Source: Streptomyces spinosus (lineage in GTDB: Bacteria; Actinomycetota; Actinomycetes; Streptomycetales; Streptomycetaceae). From it: a stretch of DNA of 64,000 nucleotides. Positions 33,746 through 42,547 of this stretch are shown here, piece after piece (position 1 is the stretch's first letter; every line of letters starts with the position of its first letter). The position numbers and the translations under genes were made by a program. The notes beneath the pieces are model-generated. The model was not told where the DNA came from. It made no database searches and was given only the letters and a program-made list of their open reading frames with translations. Where the stretch lies: positions 62,001 through 126,000 of the forward strand of contig NZ_JAINRC010000019.1 in assembly GCF_020400655.1 (NCBI RefSeq). The letters are read 5' to 3'.

Positions 33746-33781
33746 CCCGGCAGAAGTATGGACGACGTTACTTCTGCCGGG
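33746..33781. promoter_or_regulatory. Perfect 13-bp palindrome upstream of the STAND regulator
   Basis: CCCGGCAGAAGTA (33746-33758) and TACTTCTGCCGGG (33769-33781) are exact inverted copies with a 10-bp spacer. The location between two divergent genes suggests an operator. A hairpin in the leader is the alternative. Confidence 0.6.
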
Positions 33782-33818
33782 AGAACCGCCTGGGCGAGGG
33801 TGACCGGAAATGATCAAC

Positions 33819-33886
33819 TGAAGTCAGACGCGGGACGCGCCGGCGGCACCGATGAAGTCAGACGCGGGACGCGCCAGCGGCACCGA
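33819..33886. repeat. Tandem 34-bp duplication
   Basis: Unit 33819-33852 is repeated at 33853-33886 with one substitution. Each begins TGAAGTCAGACGCGGG and ends GCGGCACCGA. It lies in the presumed promoter region of the lipoprotein gene. Confidence 0.85.
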
Positions 33887-34024
33887 CCATCCGCCGCATG
33901 TACCGACCCGCCCTGCGGCCGGCCGCCGGGCACGGGCGACCGACCGCCCGAGAAGCCAAGCAAGCAGACCGATACCGGCCGACGGCACCGAGCCGCGGCC
34001 CCGCACCACACGGGGGATCCCTCC

Positions 34025-34735
34025 ATGACCACCTTCCGCCACTCCTCCCTGCTGCTCGCCGTCGCGGGCACGGCCCTGACGCTGTCCCTCACCGCCTGCC
34101 AGAGCGACGCGGACACCCCGTCCTCGTCCGCGACGGCCCCTGCGGCCACGGTGGCGACGTCCCCGGACGCCGCCGGCACCTCCGACGCGAAGGAGTCGGC
34201 CGGCTCGGCGGGATCGGCCGGCTCGGCGGGGTCGAAGGGACCGGATGCGTCGGCCGGTTCCGCCGATGCCTCCACGGGTTCGACCGGCGCGTCCGGCCGA
34301 CAGGTGACCGCTGCGTCACCGGTGTGCACCGCGGGGGACGTACGCGTCACCGCCGCCAGGCAGGACGGGCCGCCCTACACCCACATCGTCCTGACCGCGA
34401 AGAACACCTCCCGGCGCTCCTGCCGGCTGACGGGCTTCCCGCACATCCAGTTCCTGGAGAGCCACAAGCAGGACGTCCCGGCCGTGGCCAAGAGCAAACC
34501 GGCCACCCCCGTGGTGCTGGCGGCCGGTGCCCCGGCCTACGCCCTGGTGAAGCTGTCGGACGGCGGGGTCGACGAGGCGAACGAACCGGTGTCCGCGTTC
34601 TCCGTCATGCTGGAGGGCGACTCCACGGTCATCGCCGTCACCGCGCCCGGCAGCGACGGCGTCGCCGTCGACCCGGCGAAGGCCCTCACCGGCTACTGGA
34701 CCCCCGAACTCCGCAACGGCGCCGACGACTTCTGA
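34025..34735 (+). CDS. Secreted lipoprotein with DUF4232 domain
   Basis: The 236-residue protein has a lipoprotein signal peptide (MTTFRHSSLLLAVAGTALTL then SLTACQ, lipobox LTAC with Cys at about residue 25). A low-complexity Ala/Gly/Ser-rich linker of about 70 residues contains repeated AGS triplets. The DUF4232 domain follows: DVRVTAARQDGPPYTHIVLT, AKNTSRRSCRLTGFPHIQFL, PVVLAAGAPAYALVKLSDGG, ALTGYWTPELRNG. ATG 34025 is preferred because it opens the signal. It is anchored outside the membrane and its function is unknown. It may be controlled by the divergent STAND regulator. Confidence 0.88.
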   Translation: MTTFRHSSLLLAVAGTALTLSLTACQSDADTPSSSATAPAATVATSPDAAGTSDAKESAGSAGSAGSAGSKGPDASAGSADASTGSTGASGRQVTAASPVCTAGDVRVTAARQDGPPYTHIVLTAKNTSRRSCRLTGFPHIQFLESHKQDVPAVAKSKPATPVVLAAGAPAYALVKLSDGGVDEANEPVSAFSVMLEGDSTVIAVTAPGSDGVAVDPAKALTGYWTPELRNGADDF

Positions 34736-34779
34736 GCCCCGCCACACCGAACGGCGTCCCCGCGCCCCTCTCGGCGGAC

Positions 34780-34818
34780 ACGGTCGCACCGGCACCGGAC
34801 CCACGCCGGTGCGACCGT
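34780..34818 (+). terminator. Terminator hairpin of the lipoprotein gene
   Basis: ACGGTCGCACCGGC (34780-34793) and GCCGGTGCGACCGT (34805-34818) form a perfect 14-bp stem with an 11-nt loop, 45 bp after the stop. Confidence 0.8.
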
Positions 34819-35134
34819 CCGGGCCTCGGCCTCCGGCTGCGAACCAGCGCTCGGCTTCTCCACGGGCCGGCTCGATCCCCGTTCACGAGGCTCCCCTTGC
34901 CAATGCCGCTTGCGCGGTGTCCGGCTCCGCGCGAGGGCTGGGGACCGGCGAGACGAGGCTCGTCGGCGTCCCGGGGGTACGCCAGTACGGCCGCCGTCTG
35001 CCCGCCGCGCCGGCAAGGTGGCGCGGACTCACCGCCCATGCGGCGCGTCCGGCGTCACCGCGGACGCACTCGCGCCCCGACCGTCCGGACAAACGGATGG
35101 TCAGGGGCGCGCGTGACGCGGCAGGATGCTCCGC
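34819..35134. other. Intergenic region without a gene
   Basis: I see no supported gene. The stretch should include the promoter for the acetyltransferase at 35135. Confidence 0.4.
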
Positions 35135-35710
35135 ATGGCATTGCCCACCCCCGAGCTGCACACTGCCCGCCTGCGACTGCGGCCGTTCACCGACGCTGAC
35201 ACGGCGCCGCTCTACGCGCTGCACAGCAGCACCCACGTGCTGCGTTACTGGGACTCCCCGCCGTGGACCGAACCGGCCCGAGCCCAGCGCTTCATCGCGA
35301 CCTGCCGGACGATCGAGGAGGAAGGCACGGGAGCGCGGATGGCCGTCGACCGCGTCGCCGACGGCGCGTTCATCGGCTGGTGCGGCCTGACCAACTGGAA
35401 CCCGGACTTCCGCAGCGCGTCCCTGGGCTACGTCTTCGAGGCCGCCGCGTGGGGCCACGGCTACGCCACCGAGACCGCGCACGCCGTCCTGCGGTGGGCG
35501 TTCGACACCCTGGACCTGAACCGCGTACAGGCCGAGACCGACACCCGCAACGTGGCCTCCGCCCGAGTCCTGGAGAAGCTCGGCTTCGTCCGCGAAGGCA
35601 CCCTCCGGGAGGACTGCGTCGTCAACGGCGACGTCTCCGACTCCTGGGTCTTCGGCCTCCTCCGCCGCGAGTGGCACCCGACGGGCACGCCGACCCAGGG
35701 GAGATCGTAA
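35135..35710 (+). CDS. GNAT-family N-acetyltransferase (RimJ/RimL type)
   Basis: The 191-residue protein has TPELHTARLRLRPFTDADTA, FIGWCGLTNWNPDFRSASLG, YVFEAAAWGHGYATETAHAV (acetyl-CoA loop of Q/WGxGYA type) and LNRVQAETDTRNVASARVLE then KLGFVREGTLRED. This is the RimJ-like subfamily that acetylates protein N-termini or small amines. ATG 35135 begins the family-conserved start; an in-frame ATG at 35126 is possible. Confidence 0.92.
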   Translation: MALPTPELHTARLRLRPFTDADTAPLYALHSSTHVLRYWDSPPWTEPARAQRFIATCRTIEEEGTGARMAVDRVADGAFIGWCGLTNWNPDFRSASLGYVFEAAAWGHGYATETAHAVLRWAFDTLDLNRVQAETDTRNVASARVLEKLGFVREGTLREDCVVNGDVSDSWVFGLLRREWHPTGTPTQGRS

Positions 35711-35967
35711 GTCGGTGCGCCTCCCGTGGTCCGTCGTCGTCACCCCCACAAGAAGACCGCGGTCATCTGACTGACCGGCTCCACATCGCCGGCATCTTCC
35801 TCGGTCCACCCGGTGCCTCAGACGAAACCGGCCGGCCACGGCCGCGGTTGCCGTCGGTTCCTGGCGCTCCCGGCCAAGTGCCTGGCGCTTCCCGCTAAGG
35901 CGGGCCACCGGCGCTGGTGTTCCCGGCACATACGACGAAAACACTCCTCCTCAGTTGGTCGTGCACG
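35711..35967. other. Intergenic region without a recognisable gene
   Basis: No supported gene or strong repeat. Confidence 0.3.
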
Positions 35968-36120
35968 TACGGTGCAGCGAGGGCCCCGGGCTTTACAGCA
36001 GCGCGCCCGCCTACGCCGACTGGATCCACAAGGTGATGATCCGCAACAAGCAGGACGGCGCTGCCGGTGTGGGCGAGAGCGATCGTCTCGGCCACCCGTC
36101 GGCGCCTGGGCGGGCGTAGG
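35968..36120 (+). pseudogene. Trypsin-like serine protease, C-terminal scrap
   Basis: The frame reads CSEGPGLYSSAPAYADWIHK then VMIRNKQDGAAG, corresponding to the last strand and C-terminal helix of trypsin-like proteases (GVYTRVSAYxDWI). The catalytic part is absent. Confidence 0.5.
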
Positions 36121-36202
36121 TAGTCTCTCCTCTTCCTGGCACGATCGGCGCCGTCCCGACTACGCCGTGGAAGTCCGTGCCGTCGACCCATGAGGAGAGT
36201 GG

Positions 36203-37105
36203 ATGTTCGCGCGCGTTCTGCTGTGCGTGGCAGGACTGGGCCTGAGCCTGGTCGCGGTGCTGCTGGTGACGTCCACGGAGACCGACGCGACGAGCCGCGA
36301 GGGTGTGGTGAGTGTGGCCCACAGGGCCGGCACCCACGCGGCCCCGGAGAACACCCTGGCCGCGATGGACACGGCGCGGGCACAGGGAATCGACTGGCTG
36401 GAGAACGACGTCCAGCGCACCAAGGACGGCACGCTGGTGGTCATTCACGACAAGACCCTGGCCCGCACCACCGATGTCGAGGAGAAGTTCCCGCAGCGTG
36501 CGCCGTGGAAGGTAGGGGACTTCACCTGGGCGGAGATATCCACGCTGGACGCCGGCGGCTGGAAGGGCAAGCGGTGGGCGGGGGAGAGGATACCGACCCT
36601 TCAGCAGTACATGCGCCGCCTGGACAGCAACGGCCAGAAGCTGGTCCTCGAGATCAAGTGGCCGGAGATCTATCCGCGGCTCGCCGAGGACACGGTGCAG
36701 GAACTCGGCCGGCTGGGCTGGCTCGAGGGCGACCGGGCGACCGACCGGCTGGTCATCCAGGCCTTCGACACCGGCACCCTGCGAACCGTGCGCGCTCGCG
36801 CTCCCGAGGCGCGCACTGCCCTGCTGTCGCGTGAACCGAGGGTGAAGGACCTGGCGGGATACGCGAAGGTGGCCGACCAGATCAACATGAAGTACCTGAA
36901 GGTGACTCCTGCCTACTTCAAGGCGGCCCATGCCCTGACGGGCCCGCACGGGCAGCCGCTGAAGGTCTTCATCTGGACGGTGGACGACCCCAAGAGCGCG
37001 GTGGAGTTCGCCCGCGGTGGCGCCGACGGGTTCATCAGCAACCGCCCCGATCTTGTGCAGCAGGGTCTTGTCGACGCGGGCTTCACCGACGGCGCCGCGA
37101 ACTGA
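36203..37105 (+). CDS. Glycerophosphodiester phosphodiesterase
   Basis: The 300-residue protein has an N-terminal signal or anchor (MFARVLLCVAGLGLSLVAVL then LVTST). The GDPD TIM barrel follows, with VAHRAGTHAAPENTLAAMDT (HR...PENT motif), GIDWLENDVQRTKDGTLVVI (E-x-D metal site) and HDKTLARTTD (catalytic His), then LVLEIKWPE, VFIWTVDDPKSAVEFARGGA and DGFISNRPDLV. It hydrolyses glycerophosphodiesters to sn-glycerol 3-phosphate and an alcohol, probably outside the cytoplasm. ATG 36203 follows GAGGAGAG. Confidence 0.93.
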   Translation: MFARVLLCVAGLGLSLVAVLLVTSTETDATSREGVVSVAHRAGTHAAPENTLAAMDTARAQGIDWLENDVQRTKDGTLVVIHDKTLARTTDVEEKFPQRAPWKVGDFTWAEISTLDAGGWKGKRWAGERIPTLQQYMRRLDSNGQKLVLEIKWPEIYPRLAEDTVQELGRLGWLEGDRATDRLVIQAFDTGTLRTVRARAPEARTALLSREPRVKDLAGYAKVADQINMKYLKVTPAYFKAAHALTGPHGQPLKVFIWTVDDPKSAVEFARGGADGFISNRPDLVQQGLVDAGFTDGAAN

Positions 37106-37547
37106 GACCCTGACCGTCACGCCCACGGCGGTCTTCAGGGCCCGTTCCGCCGCCCGCGTCCGGGCGCTCGATAGCCAAGGGGGCTGGAGCCGGCGTCAGC
37201 TGTTCGGCCCGCTGCCGGAAAGAGGGCCGGGACACGAAGCACCGGTTGACGGCCGGGGAAGGCGAGCGGCATCCGGGATACAGCCGGATGCTCGGGCCCC
37301 CGCGATCTCGGGCCGCCGGTTCCCAAGCGCGCCTCACCGCTCCAGTACCGGCCGCCGGGGGGCCGGTGAGGACCGGGTGCCCGTCCCCCGTTTCACGTGT
37401 GTACAGACCTTCGGCCTGTCGCCGCGAAACACACCTGGCGGCGCCCGCCCTGGTCAACGGCAGGGGGTTCCCGGCCCCTTACGGGTCGACGGGGACCGCC
37501 GTCCGACGTCCACCAAGCTCGCCACCGCCGTTGAAGCACGGCGAGGA
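37106..37547. other. Intergenic region without a recognisable gene
   Basis: I found no supported gene on either strand here. Confidence 0.3.
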
Positions 37548-37664
37548 TCAGGCGTCGAAACCGGTCAGCCGGGTCCGCTCCTCCCACGCGGCGACGTCCT
37601 CGCGGACCTGGTCGAGGTGGGCGAGGACCGCGCTCACCTCATCCTCGCCGAGCGGCAGCCTCAT
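37548..37664 (-). CDS. Possible 38-residue ORF or gene fragment
   Basis: ATG 37664 opens MRLPLGEDEVSAVLAHLDQV then REDVAAWEERTRLTGFDA, an amphipathic helical peptide with good coding composition. It may be a small protein or the surviving end of a larger one. No family was recognised. Confidence 0.25.
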   Translation of the reverse strand: MRLPLGEDEVSAVLAHLDQVREDVAAWEERTRLTGFDA

Positions 37665-37699
37665 GAGCACTCCCCGCACCGTCGTCGTCTCCGTGCCGC

Positions 37700-37990
37700 C
37701 GCCTCTACCGCCCACCGCATCCCGGTCCGGCACGGCCTGCACGCCCTGGCCGCCTGCGACCGGGCCACCGGCGAGCCCATGCGCCGCTACGAACGCTCCC
37801 GGCCCGGCGAACTGGTCCACATCGACGTCAAGAAACTCGGCCGCATCCCCGGCGGCGGCCACAAAGTCCTCGGCCGGGCGGCCGGCAGCCCGAACAAGGA
37901 CCGCCGCGACGGCACCGGTTACGCCTACCTCCACACCGCACTGGACGACCACACCCGCCTCGCCTACACCAGCCAGCCGCGTCACCAACC
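37700..37990 (+). pseudogene. IS481-family transposase fragment
   Basis: The frame reads ACDRATGEPMRRYERSRPGE, LVHIDVKKLGRIPGGGHKVL (first catalytic Asp region), GRAAGSPNKD and GYAYLHTALDDHTRLAYT (second Asp region), highly characteristic of IS481 integrase-core transposases. The N-terminal HTH part and the final Glu region are missing. Confidence 0.75.
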
Positions 37991-38406
37991 TCTCCGAACA
38001 GCACACCTAGGCCGCCGGGACACACGAGCCGGGGAGAAGGGGACGGGTCACCGCTCAACGAGGATGCTCGATGAGCTGAGCCGCAGCACCCACTCCCACC
38101 GTCCGGGGATGTGCCGGACCCGCGGCGCGGACGCTGGCAGCACCTACGCGACTGCGTGGCGAAGGGTCCGCCGCGGCGCCTTGCCCGCACCGCACCTTCC
38201 GGTCGCGGCCTTCCGGTCCGCGTCGTACACAGGCCACTGAGCCGGGACAACGACCGGGTTTTCCACCCCCGGCCGGATCCGCCGACCTCGGGCATCTACG
38301 CGTGTGACCGTTCCACCGATAGTTCGGTGGGTGCCGAACCGTCCGGCCTGTAGCGTGCGGAGGCCTGTGCGGGAGATGCCCGCGCTGATGACGCCGGAGG
38401 CCCCCT
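37991..38406. other. Intergenic region before the DUF6058 gene
   Basis: No gene was recognised. AGTTCGGTGGGTGCCG and nearby sequence may be part of the promoter for the following gene. Confidence 0.25.
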
Positions 38407-39006
38407 ATGCCGGAAACGACCCTGAAGCAGCAGCTCGTCGAGCGGTTCCAGGAGGTCAACGGCGACCATCCGATGACCGACGCGGATGACGAATATGTCA
38501 GCGCGCAGTTCGTTGCCCTGGAGGAACTGTGCGCAGTCCACGGCCGCGAAGCCGATGCGGTCCGCCGGCTGATGCTGAGGCAGCGTCTGCCGCTTCCGGG
38601 ATATCTGCGCTCCGACGGTGCTGAGATGGTGCCGGCCGACCTGTTCGCTCTCGCCCACGAGGCCGGCGGCGTAGACCTCCTCGAGGCGTGGTTCACCGCT
38701 CACTGGGCCGAGCCGATCACCGGGAAGGCGGAGTGGAACGCGTATCTCAGCGGACAGTACGTGTGTCTGCACTCGGTGACCCCGGCCACCATTCAGCGTA
38801 AGGATTACCTGACGACCGCGATCGGTGCCGCAGTGAACGAGCCGGATGCCGGTTCAGCGCAATGGTCTGAGCGGCTGCACGCTCTGGTCGACGAACTCGA
38901 CACCCTTGAGCCGGCGTTCACGGCCTATGACCGCCTTCGGTTCGGCGGACCCACGTCCCGGGACACCTGCATCGACGCCATGCGCGCCCGCTTCCCGCGC
39001 CCGTGA
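38407..39006 (+). CDS. DUF6058-family protein
   Basis: The 199-residue protein matches the actinobacterial DUF6058 family as I recall it: RFQEVNGDHPMTDADDEYVS, LMLRQRLPLPGYLRSDGAEM, VPADLFALAHEAGG, YLSGQYVCLHSVTPATIQRK. The family is found near natural-product loci but its role is not known. ATG 38407 is preceded by GGAGG. No operon partner; an IS fragment follows. Confidence 0.8.
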   Translation: MPETTLKQQLVERFQEVNGDHPMTDADDEYVSAQFVALEELCAVHGREADAVRRLMLRQRLPLPGYLRSDGAEMVPADLFALAHEAGGVDLLEAWFTAHWAEPITGKAEWNAYLSGQYVCLHSVTPATIQRKDYLTTAIGAAVNEPDAGSAQWSERLHALVDELDTLEPAFTAYDRLRFGGPTSRDTCIDAMRARFPRP

Positions 39007-39048
39007 CCCAGAGCCGTAGGTGGCGTTCTACGGATCGGACTGGTCGCT

Positions 39049-39417
39049 GTGCGCGATCGACTCCGTCAGCGTCCGGGCAGCAAAGGGGGGCCACTGACCG
39101 GACCGAATCCGACCGACCGCGGCAAGCCGGGATCGAAAATCCATCACGACCACCTGCGGGAGTCGCTTCGTGAGCGTCGCATCCTCCACCGCATCGCCCG
39201 CAAGGGCATCGAGTCCTCCACGCGACTCGGACGACACCGCTGGGTCGTCGAGAGAACGCTCTCCTGGCCGGCCGGATGCCGACGCCTGCACCGCCGCTAC
39301 GAGCGCAAGGCCGAGCACTTCCTGGCCTGCGTCGGCACAGCCGCAGCCCTCATCGGCTACCGCCGACTCTCCAACCGAAACGACGTCTTAGCGCAGCCGT
39401 GGGTCCATCTCCAGTAA
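39049..39417 (+). pseudogene. IS5-family transposase with internal deletion
   Basis: The frame reads GPLTGPNPTDRGKPGSKIHH, then jumps to RIARKGIESSTRLGRHRWVV, ERTLSWPAGCRRLHRRYERK and AEHFLACVGTAAALIGYRRL. The region between GKPGSK and RIARKGIE, which normally holds about 60 residues including a catalytic Asp, is deleted. Dead. Its end overlaps the 3' end of the caspase-like gene. Confidence 0.75.
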
Positions 39418-40692
39418 CTGCTGGCCGGTGCGGTAGATGCCGCCGGCGAAGTGTTCGATCGCCGAGCGCAGGCGCACGGGGTCGGCGCCGTAGGTACCCA
39501 GCATTCCCGCGATGACGTAGTGCCGGTCCGGGAGACGTTGGTTGAGCTTCTTGTGGAACCCTGGCGGGTACGGCGCGTCGGCCTTCAGCCGCACGATGAG
39601 GACGTTGGGGCCCAGTACGGTCCCCGGCCTGCGCAGGACGCCCACGCACTCGACGTCCTTCCACGGCACGTGAGCCGAACGCGTCCCGTGCTGGGTGCTC
39701 AACCCGTCCCCGTCCACGACAAGGTCGTGGTGGACATTTCTTCGGTGGAGATTCACAACGATGACCGGACCGAGAAGGAGGGCTGCAACGCCGCCCCAGA
39801 TCAAGGTCACGCGCCATTCACCAAACAGCGTCATGACCGCAATGCCGGCGGTCAGCAGCAGGCCGGCCTTGATGGTGTCGCGCCTGGTCGGCGGGGCGGG
39901 CGGCGGCTGACGGAAACGGATCTCTTCCTGGTTGCCGGTCGGCGGTGCTGCGTGCGGCTGGACCGGGCCACGGACGAGGGCGACGTACCCGGCGGCGTTG
40001 ACGGAGCGTCGCTGAGGCCGCGGCAGCCCCATCCCGTGCAGCACAGTGTCGATGTGCTGGTGGATGTCGTCCAGGGTGAGCGGCTGTGGCTGGTTCAGTG
40101 CATCCAACAGGGCTGCGGTGAAGGCGGTGTGCCGTTGCCCGGGCGGTGCGTGGGAGGGGGCGGTGGCCGTGGTGGAGGTGAGGGTGTAGGTGCCGCTCAT
40201 GTCGAGTTGAGCCGACAGCAGGCTGCCTGATTCGGTCATGGCGGCCACCGCGCGGCCGGAGAAGCAGCAGTCCAGCACCAGGACCCGCAGACGTGCCCGG
40301 GCCCGGCCGAGGTAGCGCTTGACCAGATCGGCCGGGACACCGGTGAAGCCGACGTGATCGGGGTCCGTGGAGGACAGGGCGAGGTGGAGCAGCCCGTCCT
40401 CGTCCAGCAGTCCGTGTCCGGTGTAGTAGACGAGCAGCAGGTCCTCCGCCTCGCGTGCGGCTTGGGCTAGTGCCATGCCGACGCTGCGGTGATCGGCCGG
40501 ATCGGCCAGCACCCGGCAGTGTTCCGGCGGCAGGGTTCCGTGTGTCTGATCCGTGAGCGTGGAGCGCAGGTCCGCGAGGTTGGCCTTGACGGCGGGAATC
40601 GCGGGCAGATCGATGTCGTCGAAGTCGCTGCACCCGATGAGGACCACCCGGGAAGCGGCACCGTCGGGGAAGCGCGGCGCGCTCCGCCTCAC
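39388..40692 (-). CDS. Caspase-like (C14) protease with two TM helices and a PH-like tail
   Basis: The 434-residue protein has an N-terminal caspase-like domain: SRVVLIGCSDFDDIDLPAIP, catalytic His in LLLVYYTGHGLLDEDG (about residue 93), catalytic Cys in RVLVLDCCFSGRAVA (about 143). Two transmembrane helices follow near 280-325 (TIKAGLLLTAGIAVMTLFG, LIWGGVAALLLGPVIVV), then a beta-rich C-terminal domain (LVVDGDGLSTQHGTRSAHVP then WKDVECVGVLRR) resembling bacterial PH domains. The GTG start overlaps the stop of the EACC1-like gene (GTGA), so the two are coupled. It probably acts at the membrane as the effector of a conflict or immunity module. Confidence 0.86.
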   Translation of the reverse strand: MRRSAPRFPDGAASRVVLIGCSDFDDIDLPAIPAVKANLADLRSTLTDQTHGTLPPEHCRVLADPADHRSVGMALAQAAREAEDLLLVYYTGHGLLDEDGLLHLALSSTDPDHVGFTGVPADLVKRYLGRARARLRVLVLDCCFSGRAVAAMTESGSLLSAQLDMSGTYTLTSTTATAPSHAPPGQRHTAFTAALLDALNQPQPLTLDDIHQHIDTVLHGMGLPRPQRRSVNAAGYVALVRGPVQPHAAPPTGNQEEIRFRQPPPAPPTRRDTIKAGLLLTAGIAVMTLFGEWRVTLIWGGVAALLLGPVIVVNLHRRNVHHDLVVDGDGLSTQHGTRSAHVPWKDVECVGVLRRPGTVLGPNVLIVRLKADAPYPPGFHKKLNQRLPDRHYVIAGMLGTYGADPVRLRSAIEHFAGGIYRTGQQLLEMDPRLR

Positions 40693-41093
40693 TCCTCCCC
40701 GCCCTCCAGCAGCTCCCCGACCGCCCCGATCACCGCCTGCGGATCGCTTGTCCGGCGGACCTCCACGGTGACCTTCCGCCCGTCGCCGCGGCTCACGTGC
40801 ACGGTGACGTCCGCACGGCGCTGCACCAGCCAGGTCGACAGAGAACGGGCCAGCACAGCTCCCGCTCCGCCGGAGCCCAGCGCCACCGCCAGTACGTCCA
40901 GCGCGGCCCCCATTTGCCCCGGCTGCGGCGTCCGGGTCAGCAGCTCCACCCGGCCGCGCAACGCCTCTTCCGCAGCCAACCAGTCCCGCAGCGACACCAG
41001 ATGCGTCTCCACCGCCTCACCTGGCCCGGCGGATACCCGCACCCTCAAAGTGCAGTGTTGGGACGGCGTTTCGCTGTCCTCGCATTTCTCCAT
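40689..41093 (-). CDS. EACC1-like effector-associated component
   Basis: The 134-residue protein has a beta strand LRVRVSAGPGEAVETHLVSL, a helix RDWLAAEEALRGRVELL, a Gly/Ala-rich helix GQMGAALDVLAVALGSGGAG (partly membrane-like), SLSTWLVQRRADVTVHVSRG and a final DPQAVIGAVGELLEGGEE. This order matches the effector-associated constant component EACC1, which accompanies proteases and other effectors in actinobacterial conflict systems. ATG 41093 is the best start but its ribosome site is weak. The stop overlaps the caspase start, so expression is coupled. Confidence 0.75.
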   Translation of the reverse strand: MEKCEDSETPSQHCTLRVRVSAGPGEAVETHLVSLRDWLAAEEALRGRVELLTRTPQPGQMGAALDVLAVALGSGGAGAVLARSLSTWLVQRRADVTVHVSRGDGRKVTVEVRRTSDPQAVIGAVGELLEGGEE

Positions 41094-41176
41094 GAGGCCA
41101 TGGTGCCAACAACAGCGACTCAACGCCCCGGAGACCTCACATCCGTTGGCGCCGGGGATGCGGTGCGGCCCGCGCG

Positions 41177-41580
41177 TCAGCGTGCCCGGCCGCCGGCCGG
41201 TGGGCATCCACAGCCGGCGGCCGCCGCCGAAGCGGAGTCGGGGTCGCGGCGCTGCAACTCCTGACGAAGCCGGGCCGGCGCACGGTGAAGAGTGCTCTGG
41301 ACCGTTCCAGGCGCCATGCCGAGGGCGGCGGCCGTCCCCTGTGTGGTCATCTGCTCCCAGTGCCGCAGCACCACGACGCTGCGTTGTCGGGGCGCCGGCA
41401 CTCACATGATGTCCAGCAGAAGCGCGCGGTCGGCCTACTGCTCGGCGCAGTCCCCGACGCGCTTCTGGAAACTGCTCGATGGGGAGGTCCTGCAGCTTCT
41501 GGCCCGCCCGCCACCCTTCCGTGCCGCGTACGCATGTACTCGTCGAAGTCCAGCACCGGGTCAGGGCGGGTACGCGCATG
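41177..41580 (-). pseudogene. SigE-type ECF sigma factor, decayed
   Basis: The minus strand shows VLDFDEYMRTRHG at the N-terminal side (about 41570-41530), then scrambled frames, then APRQRSVVVLRHWEQMTTQG and TAAALGMAPGTVQSTLHRAP then ARLRQELQ, which is region 4 of a SigE-family sigma factor with its HTH. Region 2 and the linker are lost to frameshifts and deletion. Confidence 0.6.
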
Positions 41581-41806
41581 CACGGTGAATGCCTTTCGTG
41601 GATGGCTACGAAGGGCAGGAGAGCCGCGCCGCGGCCGATGCGTGCCCCCGTAAGACATCGGGCCGCGCGTCGTACGGTCTGGCTGAGAAAAACTCGTCGC
41701 GGGCTCGCGATGTCCTCTGCATCGGCGAGCCAGGCACACAGCGGCACGTACCGGCCTGTCACCCCTTTGTGCAACCGCGAGGCCGCACGAGAGAGGCGCG
41801 CGGGGC

Positions 41807-41890
41807 TCAGTTGCAGGTCCGGTAGTTGTAGCCGGCGATCCGTCCGTTGCCGTAACTAAGGGCTGTCCCGCAACTGGAGAAAGTACGGCC
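41807..41890 (-). pseudogene. C-terminal scrap of a possible secreted protein
   Basis: After a stop the minus strand reads TFSSCGTALSYGNGRIAGYN then YRTCN and a stop, a two-Cys ending typical of small secreted proteins. No upstream part was found. Confidence 0.25.
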
Positions 41891-41974
41891 AAGTCAAAGG
41901 CCCGGCACGCTCAGCCGGCTACTTCGTCAGTAGGCCCCCGGCTGCACGGATTGCCCACCGGGCGGCGGGGACCG

Positions 41975-42547
41975 TCAGCACTCCTTGACCCAGATCATGC
42001 CGCGGCCAGACTCGGCCGGCGCCGTGATGCCGTCCTCCTCGATACGGTCGAGGCGGTAACCCAGGCGTCGCGCGACCGCGGCACTGCGGACGTTGGCTTC
42101 GTCGCAGTGGATCTCGACTCGGGCAAGCTGGTCCAGGCGGAGCAGAACTTGGGTCAGCGCGCGAGCCGACCTGGTGATGACCCCGCGGCCCACGTGATCG
42201 ACGTGGCACCAGTAGCCGATCTCAACGGCTTTGCCGCCGAGGTTGTCGTGGATGGCGGCCATGCCGAGGATCGTCTGCTCCTGCTCGTCGAAGATGGCGA
42301 AGTTGTAGCTACGGTCGCTCGGCCAGTTCAACGCTTCTTCGAAGCGTTCCGCGTGCTGGTGTTCGGTCGGCGGGTTGTCAGCCCAATCCATCCAGGCGTG
42401 CAGGTGGTCGAAGGAAGCCACGATCGCGCGGTATCTTGCTTCGCGATCCCCGGCCTGCCAACGCCGCAGCAACAGGCCCTCGATCACGATGCGCTCGGGT
42501 ACGTCGCCAGGGCGCAGGACGGGCTGCGGACTCGGTGCTTGTGCCAT
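41975..42547 (-). CDS. GNAT-family N-acetyltransferase (RimJ/RimL type)
   Basis: The 190-residue protein has GLLLRRWQAGDREARYRAIV, FAIFDEQEQTILGMAAIHDN, LGGKAVEIGYWCHVDHVGRG (acetyl-CoA loop as HVGRGV), RVEIHCDEANVRSAAVARRL and GYRLDRIEEDG. It is complete and typical for small-molecule or protein N-terminal acetylation. The substrate is unknown. Confidence 0.9.
   Translation of the reverse strand: MAQAPSPQPVLRPGDVPERIVIEGLLLRRWQAGDREARYRAIVASFDHLHAWMDWADNPPTEHQHAERFEEALNWPSDRSYNFAIFDEQEQTILGMAAIHDNLGGKAVEIGYWCHVDHVGRGVITRSARALTQVLLRLDQLARVEIHCDEANVRSAAVARRLGYRLDRIEEDGITAPAESGRGMIWVKEC

Noticed and set aside
32663..34024. Long plus-strand frame joined to the DUF4232 lipoprotein
   Set aside because: The part before 34025 is antisense to the STAND regulator; the signal peptide fixes the real start.
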